64,000 bases of DNA, taken from the NCBI GenBank assembly GCA_963556145.1, contig OY744471.1, positions 3,527,590 to 3,591,589 on the forward strand. The letters run 5' to 3'. Under the pieces are notes generated by a model. The model ran no database searches. It was not told the origin of the DNA and saw only the letters and a program-made list of their open reading frames with translations. Position 1 is the stretch's first letter. Every line of letters begins with the position of its first letter. This DNA is from Hygrocybe punicea (Eukaryota > Basidiomycota > Agaricomycetes > Agaricales > Hygrophoraceae). The translations under genes and the position numbers were made by a program. This document shows, in pieces, positions 12,517 through 24,627 of this stretch.

Positions 12517-13163
12517 TGATACACACTCAGCCATCCTGAGCTCCGATTTCATATATTTTGCGATTCCTTGCGACTTGATGCGACTTACCACTCTTGGACC
12601 TTCCAATCACATCGCAACTATTGTGATCTTCTGCAACTTCGGAGATATTTAGTTATCGCACTTCGAAGTATTTCCTTTGTTCTCTTTGTTCTCTATATTC
12701 ATTTATCGTGCTCTCTACCTATCCTTTCTTCTATATGCCCTTTATCTCACATATCTCCTTTTAGTATTATTCTTTCATCTCTCTTCCTTTGTCCTTATAG
12801 CTTATATACCTGCCTGTATGAGCCACTAGACAGAGAGAACCCCCAGAGAATCAAGACAGATCATCATTCCCCCTTCATCTCAGAGCTTTCCCTTCATCCT
12901 AGTTCCATTCTCTTCATATTCTATCACGTTCTCTCACTGTCCGACCCTTCGATCTCACTGTGACTTTTGATTTTGATCGCAACTCTTCAATTTTGATCGC
13001 ACCACTCCAGTTTTGATTGCAGCACTTCTCTTGAGTTTCTCATCCACTTCTATTCATTCTCCTTCATTTCCTATACTAGTGTAGGCTTTCCGAAGCTTCC
13101 TTGCACCTTTTCACCTTTAGTAGTTGTAGGATTTCCCTTCTTATAGCTACATATAGCGTATCA
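12517..13163. mobile_element. second solo LTR-like insert in the MULE pseudogene, GCGA duplication
   Basis: The ends are TGATACAC and GTATCA, forming a short inverted terminus. GCGA precedes (12513-12516) and follows (13164-13167). On the minus strand the insert splits GVHTSGR from IESENVVNKLLGD, which are adjacent in MULE transposases. The interior is pyrimidine-rich and non-coding, with repeated TTTTGATCGCA-like motifs at its right end. Confidence 0.75.
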
Positions 13164-14655
13164 GCGACCAGATGTGTGAACGCCACATGTGAAATGCATG
13201 GTGACATAGGTCCATGCCCAAGTTTCACGAGTTGGCCAGAGCTCGTTTTGAAGGTAGGGTTCCGTGGTTGGGAACTTCGCAATGAGGTCCTCCCATGCTC
13301 TTTCAAAAGCAGTTGGCAAAACCGAATAATACACACTCCAAAAGGCCTCACAGAATGATTGCAATAATGGTCCAAGAGTTGAAGCCAGTTTCTTGACAAC
13401 ATTGCCATCGAGGTGGTTGAGACAACGTCCATGAAAGGATATTTCCAAGGCCGGATGCCTAGAAATGGCCAGCTCTAGTCCTGTGTCTGCGTCCGAAAAG
13501 AAGACATGCTCCGGACAGGGTGGAAGCACCTCAAACAGGCAATCAAGGGCCCATTGATGCTTGTCTGCAGTCTCGCCCATGTGGAGCGAGTAAGCGATAT
13601 TGCGAGTGACAAAAAATTGATCGATGACAACAAAGACATTGAGCGGTAAACCATACTTGTTTCACAACATGGCGATGTCATTAATGATGACATCACTGAA
13701 TCGTTGAGCAAGGGACACCTGGCGAGGCGACATCCAAAAGATCCTCTGAAATTGGTGCGTCTCCTCGTTAACTTGAACATGAAAGACCCAATGGTGATCC
13801 GCATTTTTCAGCTGCATGAGCTTCTCCACTATTGCTACCAAATCTCCACCAAGCAGTTCCACTGCATTTCGAGCACTTCTCCTTGCACTGTCAAGAATGT
13901 TTGCCACTTGGTGCACAGTGAGGGAATGGTCAGGGAACCAACTTGACAACAGCAAGAATGTCGGACCTTGACAACGATTTGATGGCTACAAGGTCACGAA
14001 TGAAGTCCTTCTGTGCTCGGGATGGTGGGTTGTATATCGGGAGGTGATCATTGTGGGGGGCTGGGTGGTTATGAACAAGATTCACGGATGTGAGATGATA
14101 AAGTCCTGCAGCCGAAAGCCAGATGTTGACACGAGCCATGCATGAGCGCCGCTTGGTTTTGCCGTGTCGATAGTCTGCAGGATCGAGAGTCTTGCCAGAC
14201 TTAGGTTGACGCTGAGAGGCGGAAGAACACCTAAGGTGAAGTCGTTTGACCTTCCCTGAAGAGTCGTAAGGTGAGAAATGAATGCTTTGGAGCAAGAGAA
14301 TGCTCATAAATAGCTTACCATCTCTGCTGCGTTCACTTTCACCCTTTTTCCACTCATATCCACGATGACGCTCATAGATGTACACAAAGTGTACAATGTC
14401 CCCCACCGCCTTGAAGAACATTCCAATTTGTGGTCGCTGGGGATCCAGAGGAGCATCCGGGGACTTGTGTGGGGAACCACTCAGAGATCATGGTACTGTG
14501 GGACCAAACTTTGCTGATTGATGGTCAGGCATATGGTAGCCATCATCTGGATCAGACATGGATCCTGAATGCATTTCTTGAGCATCCGAATCAACCGAAG
14601 GTGCTCGGAGGTGAGGAACACCTTGAGCTGGTTCCAGCAAGGGAGTGGACTGCAA

Positions 14656-16042
14656 TCAGGTCAGAACTTTCCAGTGACAGATCTCAATGAGAAACTGACT
14701 GACCGCAGTCTTGTCTTGTGAGCGAGCTGCTGCCAAGTGATGGCGCAAGAGCTGCTGCAGCCAATCTAGACGAAATTGCAATGCTGTCTCTTGGGACCAA
14801 ATGACTACATCTGGGTCAAGGAATGAATGGATGGCGCTGATAGAAACAATCCCGCAAGACCCGCTACCTGGACCCTGGTTAGGTACAGGAAGAGCGCTCT
14901 CAGACCAGCTCCCTTGCACCTCTGTCACATCACCTAGAAACCATTCCAACATCGCAAGAAGAGCCTCATCAGCAGCCCGGTCCATAGAATCACCTTGAAG
15001 GACGAGGCATTGTTCCAACGATACAATGCATGGTGCCCAATGATCGCCATCTTTGTTGAAATCGAAGGAAATGAATCGGGGAAGGTCGGTAAGGAGTGAT
15101 TCGCGGAGGTCTGTTAAGGACTTTGAAAAATGTCTCGCTCGATAGGTGTTTGTGAGCATTGTGTGAAAGATCGCGGGAAGAAAGAGCACAAAGTGTGCGT
15201 TATATCGCAAATTGACACTGCACATAATCTGATAAGCCCGAGCATCAAGAATGCACTCACTGAGCCAGTTTTCACCAAGGAGTTCGTGCAAGGTGCAAAG
15301 ATCAGGAACCCTTAAGTCCTTAGGAAACCCACACAGTTCTGTGTTAACCCGTGAACAAAGAAGGTAGTCTGAGTTGGCAGGACTCAGCAAGGCATGAGAA
15401 CGGACAACATCAACAATGGATAATAATCTGGTCACGCGCTGGCGGAACAACGTCGCGTTTGACCAACGTCGCGCATCACGAAAGTGCACAGAGAACACAA
15501 TTCCTGCAATCTTTGTGGTAAGCAGGTGCAACATACTCCAAATGTGGTGATTCACCTTGAGTTTCAATAAACACGGACCATTTACCCCTTGCATATTGCT
15601 CAGATTGGTCACCTAGAAAGACACGGATGTCTCTCAGAGACGGAATCAAACCATCACCAAGCAGAAACGTGGTGGTCGTGGGCACGGTTTCTGACCATCC
15701 AATAAATCGCACTGAATTGTTGGAAAGGGAGGCTGGAATCATCAAGATGGTACATTGGTCGATTGTGAGCACCACAAGATGGCCAAGTGAGAAAGGAACA
15801 TCAGGAGGTGAGGCTTCGTAAGCTGAGTACCCTTCAAGATACTTAATTGGAATAACCATCTCTAACCCCAGGAGAGACTCGGTGTCAGAGATGTCGCCAG
15901 AATTACCACCACCACAGACATAGCCTAATTGAGAGTAAGTTAAATGGATCCCCCCACCACTGAAATGAACTCTAAACTCACGTTGATGTCCATAGTCAGG
16001 TGGAATGTATGACTGAAGAGATAAATTCAAGGTATTGAACAT
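14656..16042 (-). CDS. Ulp1-type (C48-like) cysteine protease gene of the MULE
   Basis: Exons 16042-15556 and 15503-14656 join in frame through a 52-nt GT-AG phase-1 intron to give 1335 nt (444 aa). An extra 57-nt optional intron near 15925-15980 would keep the frame. The C-terminal half carries the Ulp1/SENP-like order: His in DGDHWAPCIVSL, Asp in LQGDSMDRAADE, then Gln and Cys in PVPNQGPGSGSCGIVSI. Ulp1-type proteases normally cleave SUMO-like modifiers. Transposon-borne versions are known in MULE groups such as plant Kaonashi elements. The gene lies just upstream of, and in the same orientation as, the dead transposase. Unlike it, this gene has no in-frame stops. The N-terminal 200 residues are not recognised. 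Confidence 0.65.
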
Positions 16043-16099
16043 GTCGAAGGAAGTGTCTTAGAGAAATCCGGGTAGAAATACATGGTGCACTCACAGTAC

Positions 16100-17550
16100 A
16101 TATACCATTCGTGAATATGAGCCCTGGACAAAAAATGACGGAGGTTGATGAAGAAAAAAATGACGGGGGTATCCTCCTGAGCACTAATCCGCATTCCTTG
16201 AAATTAGACCGACGGAAGGGTCGTGAAATTTTTTGACCGCGCAGTCAGGCCATTATCATGATGCAATTAGCCCCTACTCTGTCACGGTGCTAACAGAAGC
16301 TAGTACATATTGCTATGACGAATTTTGGTAATACATGTGCCTATTTTGACCAGTTCCAATGTTTATCCCGCTTCTCCTGGAATTCAACCATTCGATTCTC
16401 CACGGGCAGAACTAAGGGCACAGAAAGAGTACATCTGTACATAAATGTAATAAGAACGTCCACATTGACAATCCAATAGACTGACCTGAATCAGGCCATG
16501 TTCGGATGTCATTCTGAACCGCCAGAAGGCTCACCATCCTTGTTCACATCATTGCTGGAAGTGCCTGAAATTTTCAAACGGTCATCTGGACCGGAAGGAA
16601 CCCTGAGTGAGGGGTAAGGAAGTATATTGATATGAGTTCTCCTGTCTCAGGAACAGCGCCAACTCCAGATATTTTCCAGGGGTTGTTGCACAACCTGTCG
16701 GCACCCAAGCTTCTTTGCGATGCAATGCTGTGTCCCGCCACTATGTCAATGTATTTCAGTGAGCCAGAGCGTAAGAGAATCAAGTACATACCAATTCCCC
16801 ATCAACTAGAGTTAGAACGTGAGCATTCCGTGCATCCCAGAGTTGATTGCCGGAGGCAAACTGGTGCCATCTGAAAGCCCTGTCGATTGTGCAATAATGG
16901 GGAACATTTGCCCTGCAGACAATTCAGAACCTAATTAGCAAGGCGTAGAACTGACAAGCTACTCATGAGAAATGTATACAATACATGATGCAATGCAAAT
17001 CCGGAAACATGCCCGGGCAGAGTCGACGCCTGAATAATGTGGACTTCTTGTGGTTGTTGCGCAGCAGTGCAAGCGTGAAACGATATTCAGTTAGATCGAA
17101 AGTGATCATATGTGGACTGCAATGCTATTGCGAGGGTGAACAATTTCACTCGTCGCCGTGACTGTCACCAAAGTTTGGACTTGTCAAATCCGAGTCACAC
17201 CCGCTGACAGCCCGCACATTGCACATTCGCTATCTGTGCCCTATGATTGTTGGTAATCTTGACTTGTCCCTCTTACCAGTCCTATATTCGAGGAAGGAGC
17301 TCAAAATCCTCATCATTCCTGGGTTCCATTGCTGAGTTGGGCACCAAGGTGACGTCTTCTTTTATTATTCCTTATGTTTGGCCATTCTAACATTTGTTTC
17401 TTGGAGGCACTGAGCACTGAGCTCCAGTGTGGATATCTCCATGATTGGTCAATTTGTTGTCAGTTTCTACTCTGCCTACCTCATCGTGGAACGTGGGCAA
17501 GTCATACTCGCGCATGACGTAAATCTGGCTCATTCTAAGAGGGCTGTTGT
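16100..17550. other. intergenic, no supportable gene
   Basis: Only short frames without motifs were found, for example 16632-16874 on the plus strand. The MULE's outer terminus should lie in the left part, but no inverted repeat to the 10.4-10.6 kb region was identified by eye. Confidence 0.4.
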
Positions 17551-17554
17551 CGCA

Positions 17555-18720
17555 CAGCCAAGCTCTTGCAGTTCTTTGGTGTTGTGTATGTCCATATCCT
17601 TTCAGGTGGGTGGACATGTCACTGTGCTCTTTACATTGTTGCCATTAAGATACGTTCATTCCACAGACTCTGACTCTCGAGTCCAATCACTTTATTTGCG
17701 TACGAGAAAAAGCTGGCGAGCAGAATCAGGTGGTGATCATCAACCTTGCCGACACCAACAATGTGTTACATAGGCCCATAACTGCGGACAGTGCAATTGT
17801 CAATCCCCGCTCAAAAATTCTCGCACTTAAAGGCATGTTTATCATCCTTTCGTGAGCGAATTTACTGAATAAACCAACAATGTCTTGTAGCTGGCCGGAC
17901 GCTACAAATCTTCAATATCGACACAAAACAGAAATTGAAGTCTCATGTTAATAGCGAGGACATAGTTTTTTGGAAGTGGGTATCGGATACGGTCATTGGA
18001 ATGGTCACCGAATTGTCTGTGTACCATTGGACAATCGCGGACCTGACATCACCTCCCCAAAAGATATTCGACCAACATCCAACACTCGCCGGTGCCCAGA
18101 TTATCAACTACCGTGTTACTGCGGATGAGAAATGGCTTGTCCTCATTGGTATTTCGGGAAATTCCATGAATCCTTCAGCTTTCAAGGGCAAGGGTGCAAT
18201 GCAGCTTTACAGCAAAGAGCAGGGTATCAGCCAACCTATTGAAGGACACGCTGCCGCATCCCCAGCATTGAAATTGGATGGCCATCAGAACCTCACCAAA
18301 CTGTTCACTTTTGCCGTATGCACAGTGACTGGTGCCAAGATAAGCATGTTGCTGTGCTCCTGCAGTCACTGACTGATTGCTGCCTCAGTTACATGTTGTA
18401 GAGATTGATCATACAGCATGGGATCCACCATTCGTGAAGAAAGCGATTGACGTCTACTTTCCACCGGAGGCTACCAATGACTTTCCCATAGCAATGCAAG
18501 TCTCCAAAAACACATGGCATTATCTACCTCATCACGAAGTACGGCTTCATCCACCTTTATGATATTGAATCCGGTGCATGTGTATACATGAATCGCATCT
18601 CTGGTGAGACAATTGTGTGTATCACGACGTCCATTATATTCTTCTGGTATAGGTTGTAGACATTTTCATCTTGCAGAACATGATCCAGAGATCAAGCCTG
18701 TTGGCATCTTGGGTTTGCTT
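17555..18720 (+). pseudogene. clathrin heavy chain N-terminal fragment
   Basis: The reading is unmistakable clathrin heavy chain terminal domain. MSISFQ is spliced to [20 protein letters not shown], then [71 protein letters not shown], then LHVVEIDH and [17 protein letters not shown]. Exons are about 17555-17605, 17667-17832 and 17891-18330, then on from about 18388. Defects are a GC donor at 17833, a donor changed from GT to AT after GAK, a +1 frameshift after AMQVSK, and loss of homology near 18720, so only about 330 of the usual roughly 1680 residues remain. Intact clathrin forms vesicle coats; this copy cannot. Introns are kept, so it arose from genomic DNA and not by retroposition. Confidence 0.85.
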
Positions 18721-18904
18721 TTGCATCTACATACACAATATTATTTGCATTGTCCGGATGATCGCGAAGATATGAAAATTTGAGGCACAAGACATCATCA
18801 GTTGCAAAAGGTGTGATTGGTGATTGGTGAGATTGGAGATTTGAAATTGGGAGGGGCGCCATGACATAGAAAGCGCCTCCAATCTCCGATTGTACCTGGC
18901 TTAG

Positions 18905-20131
18905 TAAGCAGCGCCCCAGGGAGCCAAATAGATACTCCCTTAATACTTAGTGTACCCTCCCTTAGCCTTAAGAATAGCTTCTACACATCTAGGCATACTC
19001 TCTATGAGGTTTTAACACACCTCAGCTGGAATCTTGTTCCATTCCTCCTGTACCCTCTCCCAAAGTTCTAAAATCCCCCCAGGTGGAGCTTCATATGCAG
19101 CCAACCTCCTCTTCAGGTGACTCCAAAGGTGTTCAATGGGATTTAAGTCAGGAGACTGGGCAGGCCATAACATGACATCATACCCATGATCTTCAAACCA
19201 TTTGGAGGCCTTCTTGCAGGTATTTTTGGGGTCATTGTCCTGCTGGAAGATGATGTTGTCCTTGGTTTTGCCATAATATTCAATGCTGTCTTGAACTTCT
19301 TCATCAAGGATCTTGACATAGAGGTCCCCATCCATCCTTCCATCAATCTTGCATGCATACCCAGCCCCCTCCCACATCATACAGCCCCATACCATGATAC
19401 TTCCTCCACCAAACCTCTTTGTCCCCTCCACTAGCCTGTCACTCAGAGCCTCCCCAGCCTTCTTCCACACCCATTTCCTCCCATCTGACCCCATACAATT
19501 GATTTTGGTCTCATCTGACCACACAACCTTCTTCCAGTCCTCCAAGGTCCAGTCTTTGTGACTTAAAGCAAAGTCTAGCCTATCCTTCCTATGGCGCTTG
19601 GTGAGAATAGGTCGTTTCTTCTTCACCACAGCCTTCATTCCTGTTGCCTTCAGATTGTTTCGTACTGTCTGTGCTGAGATAGGTTGATTGAGGATATCTT
19701 GAAGTGTTTTGGTCACCTGGACAGCATTCTCAGCTCTCCCAGTGCTCTCCCAGTGCCAATAAGGTGAGTAGCATAGCATATATCATTCTCAGAAAGCTTG
19801 GAAGGACAACCTCCAGAGGATTTCTAATGGTAAGGATGGTATCTGGAGCGTAGTCTGGAGATAGTAGCATTGGAAACTCCAGTCTGAGCTGAGACTTGAT
19901 GGCCAGATAAGCCAGAGTCAAGGAGAGAGAGGATGTGTTGATGTTGAGCAGCAGAGAGGGCTTTCATGATGATGGTGGTTTGGTTCAACTTGTTGTTGTG
20001 TGTTGTTTGTATTCATTGAATGGTCACATGATTGTAAAATGTGACTAGAGTCAAATAAAGCACGATAACCTGGCAGGAAATAACTGAATATGTATATCTG
20101 ACTGTCAGCAAAAAAAGGTGTTTCAATGCTA
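18905..20131. mobile_element. Tc1/mariner element
   Basis: A TA-bounded element whose outer ends (AGCAGCGCCCCAGGGAGCC on the left, GCATTGAAACAC on the right strand) reappear joined together in the 86-bp mini-element at 9244-9329. That join fixes the borders. It contains one transposase gene on the minus strand. The two ends do not form a long inverted repeat by eye. Confidence 0.65.
19012..19968 (-). pseudogene. Tc1-type DDE transposase, inactivated
   Basis: The start at 19968 gives MKALSAAQHQHILSLLDSG, a helix-turn-helix region with VSAQTGVSNATISRL, then an in-frame TAG (19824-19826) before KSSGGCPSKLS. An 11-bp tandem duplication (CTCTCCCAGTG at 19734-19744 and 19745-19755) then shifts the frame before AENAVQVTKTL. 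After that the frame is open to 19012 with DDE residues in VVWSDETKIN, IIFQQDNDPKNT and SPDLNPIEHLW. Cut-and-paste transposition at TA sites is the family activity. The catalytic half is intact, but the stop and duplication prevent full-length protein. Confidence 0.85.
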
Positions 20132-20531
20132 TGATCGAAGTGATTGCTCTATATCTCTACCAATTCTTCACCGATTCCTATGATGTAAGTGGTCGACTTT
20201 AAGCTACGATGTAGGGCTATACACGGAAATATTTGGGGTAATTTATGTATTTTACTTCATTTGTTAATAAGCCCACAAACCAAACTGAGCAAACATTGAA
20301 ACTGTACCAGTCATGCCAATAACACTCCAGAATCTCTGGTTGTTGCCTGGTACAACAACCAAAGATCCTGTCATGTTATCAAAGGTGGCAGTGGTGGTTG
20401 CAGTGAGGTAAGATGAAATTTTCAACTGCGTTTGATGAGCTTGTAGTTATTTGGTCTTGTAGTTATTTGTTCATGTGACCCGATGCATTGTGTTGACTAT
20501 GTCACACATGTGTCACAATATGGGATGTGAC

Positions 20532-23500
20532 CACCTGACCTTCCCACACTAAGAGCCTAACGATGCTGATCATGAGTCTCAGCCACTATTGTTAGGCTCT
20601 ACTTTGCTAAAATCCCTTCCCCAGCCATAAATCATGTCCCAAACCGTGATTTAACATAGTATAAGTAAAACTGTAGTGTCCTATATATGGTAATAACCCG
20701 AACAGGAACATCAGGTCTGGTCAGGAACAAGGGCGCTGATGGGCTCGGGCTTTCCTGTCACCGTTGCCATGGGCCCGCCCATCACTTACTGGCACGCGCG
20801 CTCGTCGTCGTCGACATTGAGCACGACTATTTCACTGTCCCGCCGTCTTTTCTTGCGGAATTTTTTACACATCATAGACATATTACCCTACATGTTTTAT
20901 ATAGACTAATATAGATGGAAATACACGAAATAAAAGAGAAATAAAATAAATAAATAATAATAATACATGGGGTGCCCCCGGCAAACGGATGAGTACTCAC
21001 CTTCGCAGAGGCGCCGGATTGGGTCTAAACTTGACGGTGATGGGTGCTGGAGGGTGGGTGATGGGCGGGATGGACACTGGGGGCGGGGAAAGGTGCATGG
21101 AGTGGGGGGTGGCAATGGGTGGCGAGGAAATGGCCAGGAAGCGAGGTGGATGGGGGAAATGGAGAGGAGATGGATGAGGGAGGGCTCCCGGCCCCAAACG
21201 AGCGGCGGGAAGTGGTAAGTACGTGGGGAAAAAGCAGGAGGGAGGTGGGTACTCACCTTCACCATTAAGGCCCCCCGCGGCCCCCTTTGCATTCCATCAT
21301 CGATAAAACCAATGGAGATGTCATCTACGATGTCCCCATGGTCCCTACCGTCATTTTCGCGGTCCAGATTGGTTGCGCCATCGAGTTGCGCGAGGGTGGT
21401 GGCACCGACGGTTGTGGTGGCGATATCTCGACAACGCCACCGCCGTTGACCACACAATCGCCGTGGGTGACCCTCCACATTACCTTCATCGTCGTCGTTG
21501 CTGTGCGCCAAGCCCGCCACCACTGGTTTCGATGTTCGAGGTCATTGGTTGAAAAGGTCGGGCGCGCTCCTGCGCGGTTTTGAGGACGTCCGGGAAGGCG
21601 TTCTCAGTGCGTATCGTCGCCGTCGTGGTCCTCCTCCTTGTTTCCGTCATTGTTGAGGGGTTGGGGGAGCGGGAGTGTGGCGGGAGGCGAGTTGGGAGAC
21701 GTGTTGGTGGTAGCAAAAGGCAAGTGTGTGATCACATGGCTTTCAACCTTCCACCACCATCACCCCCCCCATTCGCCATACTCCCGCCCCCCACCCCCTC
21801 AACAACGACGGAAACAAAGAGGAGGAGCACGACGGTGACGATATGCACCGAGAATGCCTCCCCGGACGTCCTCAAAACCGCGCAGGAGCGCGCCCAACTT
21901 TTTCAACCAACGGCCTCGAACATCGAAACCAGCGGTGGCGGGCTTGGCGCACAGCAACGAAGATGACGAAGGCAACATGGAGGGCTGCCACCGGCGATGG
22001 TGTGGTAAACGGCGGCGACGTCGTCGAGATATCGCCGTCGCAACCACCCATGTCGCCACCCTCATGCAACTCAATGGCGCGACGGACCTGGACCGCGAAA
22101 CCCATGGCATGGACGATGGGGACGTCTGAGATGATGTCCCCATTGGTTTTATCGATGATGGAATGCAAAGGGGGCCGCGGGGGGCCTTAATGGTGAAGGT
22201 GAGTACCCACCTCCCTCCTGCTTTTTCCCCACGTACTTACCCCTTCCCGCCGCTCGTTTGGGGCCGGGAGCTGTCCCCCATCCATCCCCTCTCCATTTCC
22301 CCCATCCACCTCGCTTCCTGGCCATTTCCTCGCCACCCATTGCCACCCCCCACTCCATGCACCTTTCCCCGCCCCCAGTGTCCATCCCATCCATCACCCA
22401 CTCTCCAGCACCCATCACCATCAAGTTTAGACCCAATCCGGCACCTCTGCGAAGGTGAGTACTCACCCGTTTGCCGGGGGCACCCCATGTATTATTATTA
22501 TTTATTTATTTTATTTTTNNNNNNNNNNNNNNNNNNNNNNNNNNNNNNNNNNNNNNNNNNNNNNNNNNNNNNNNNNNNNNNNNNNNNNNNNNNNNNNNNN
22601 NNNNNNNNNNNNNNNNNNNNNNNNNNNNNNNNNNNNNNNNNNNNNNNNNNNNNNNNNNNNNNNNNNNNNNNNNNNNNNNNNNNNNNNNNNNNNNNNNNNN
22701 NNNNNNNNNNNNNNNNNNCTCCCGGCCCCAAACGAGCGGCGGGAAGGGGTAAGTACGTGGGGAAAAAGCAGGAGGGAGGTGGGTACTCACCTTCACCATT
22801 AAGGCCCCCCGCGGCCCCCTTTGCATTCCATCATCGATAAAACCAATGGGGACATCATCTCAGACGTCCCCATCGTCCATGCCATGGGTTTCGCGGTCCA
22901 GGTCCGTCGCGCCATTGAGTTGCGCGAGGGTGGCGACATGGGTGGTTGCGATGGCGATATCTCGACGACGTCGCCGCTGTTTACCACACCATCGCTGGTG
23001 GCAGCCCTCCATGTTGCCTTCGTCGTGTTCGTTGCTGTGCGCCAAGCCCGCCACCACTGGTTTCGATGTTCGAGGCCGTTGGTTGAAAAAGTTGGGCGCG
23101 CTCCTGCGCGGTTTTGAGGACGTCCAGGGAGGCATTCTTGGTGCGTATCGTCGCCATCGTGCTCCTCCTCTTTGTTTCCGTCGTTGTTGAGGGGGTGGGG
23201 GGCGGGAGTATGGCGAATGGGGGGGGTGATGGTGGTGGAAGGTTGAAAGCCATGTGATCACACACTTGCCTTTTGCTACCACCAACTCGTTTCCCAACTC
23301 GCCTCCCGCCACACTCCCACTCCCCAACCCCTCAACAACAACGGAAACAAGGAGGAGGACCATGACGGCAACGATACACACCGAGAACGCCTTCCCGGAC
23401 GTCCTCAAAACCGTGCAGGAGCGCGCCCGACCTTTTCAACCAATGGCCTAAAACATCGAAGCCAGTGGTGGCGGGCTTGGCGCACAGCAACGACGACGAT

Positions 23501-24460
23501 GAAGGTAATGTGGAGGGTCACCCATGGCGATTGTGTGGTCAACGGCGGCGGCGTTGTCGAGATATCGCCACCACAACCGTCGGTGCCACCACCCTCGCGC
23601 AACTCGATGGCGCAACCAATCTGGACTGCGAAAATGACGGTAGGGACCATGGGGACGTCGTAGATGACATCTCCATTGGTTTTATCCATGGTGGATCGTG
23701 GGGAGGGCCGTGGGGGGCCCCAAGGGCATAGGTGAGTACCCACCCCCCTCCTGCTTTTTCCCCACGTACTTACCCCTTCCCGCCGCTCGTTTGGGGCCGG
23801 GAGCCCTCCCCCATCCATCCCCTCTCCATTTCCCCCATCCACCTCGCTTCCTGGCCATTTCCTCGCCACCCATTGCCACCCCCCACTCCATGCACCTTTC
23901 CCCGCCCCCAGTGTCCATCCCGCCCATCACCCACCCTCCAGCACCCATCACCGTCAAGTTTAGACCCAATCCGGTGCCTCTGCGAAGGTGAGTACTCATC
24001 CGTTTGCCGGGGGCACCCCATGTATTATTATTATTTATTTATTTTATTTCTCTTTTATTTCGTGTATTTCCATCTATATTAGTCTATATAAAACATGTAG
24101 GGTAATATGTCTATGATGTGTAAAAAATTCCGCAAGAAAAGACGGCGGGACAGTGAAATAGTCGTGCTCAATGTCGACGACGACGAGCGCGCGTGCCAGT
24201 AAGTGATGGGCGGGCCCATGGCAACGGTGACAGGAAAGCCCGAGCCCATCAGCGCCCTTGTTCCTGACCAGACCTGATGTTCCTGTTCGGGTTATTACCA
24301 TATATAGGGCACTACAGTTTTACTTATACTATGTTAAATCACGGTTTGGGACACGATTTATGGCTGGGGAAGGGATTTTAGCAAAGTAGAGCCTAACAAT
24401 AGTGGCTGAGACTCATGATCAGCCACTATCGTTAGGCTCTTAGTGTGGGAAGGTCAGGTG
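20532..24460. mobile_element. composite foldback (giant inverted repeat) element, copy A
   Basis: Outer ends are CACCTGACCTTCCCACAC and its reverse complement. Inside, the same arm occurs four times as left, inverted, left, inverted: 20532-21710, 21800-22518, 22719-23215 and 23270-24460. The whole is symmetrical about the N gap. Landmarks repeated in each arm include GGTGAGTACTCACC, CATCATCGATAAAACC and GCTCCTGCGCGGTTTTGAGG. GATGTGAC occurs just left (20524-20531) and again 16 bp beyond the right end (24477-24484). Many long open frames in the arms are G/C-driven mirror images of one another and resemble no protein. The four-arm order may be a nested insertion, a dimer or an assembly error. 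Confidence 0.75.
22519..22718. other. assembly gap of 200 N in foldback copy A
   Basis: Exactly 200 N lie between an inverted arm ending in a TTTATT-rich run and a left-type arm resuming at CTCCCGGCCCC. The true length and content are unknown. Confidence 0.98.
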
Positions 24461-24627
24461 AGGTGGCGCCTAGCGTGATGTGACATCACACATGTCACAT
24501 GTCACATGTAGACACACTTTGTTGATCGTCATGTGATACACATGTTCCAGGCCAGGTAAGTGGCAAGTCATTTATGTATTCTACATAGATACAAAATAAA
24601 ATAAGGACAGTTGGGGGATTCCCCACC

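Larger units (their letters stand above)
10580..14600 (-). pseudogene. FAR1/MULE-type transposase, dead and interrupted by two solo LTRs
   Basis: Read right to left, this is a Mutator-like transposase. The FAR1-like N-terminal region (about 14570-13940) contains SCMARVNIWLS and LTSVNLVHNHPAP. The transposase core (about 13955-13165) contains FFSDADTGLELAISRHP, CLNHLDGNVVKKLAS and ELWPTRETWAWTYVTMHF. The block after the LTR reads IESENVVNKLLGDSKMTVYE. A SWIM zinc finger (about 11850-11760) reads FVCDCMMGTSLGIPCRH. A basic tail and zinc-knuckle-like KCSK-GKCGHYATTC end at about 10590. Defects include in-frame TGA before NKYGLPLNVF (about 13663), near 14500 and in the knuckle, a frameshift near 13945, and solo LTRs at 10842-11397 and 12517-13163. 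MULE transposases act in the nucleus on terminal inverted repeats; I did not find clear TIRs. Confidence 0.8.

Noticed and set aside
20906..24082. Proline-, arginine- and histidine-rich frames of 100-225 codons in the foldback arms
   Set aside because: They are mirror images across the palindrome, overlap in many frames, some run through N, and none resembles a known protein.
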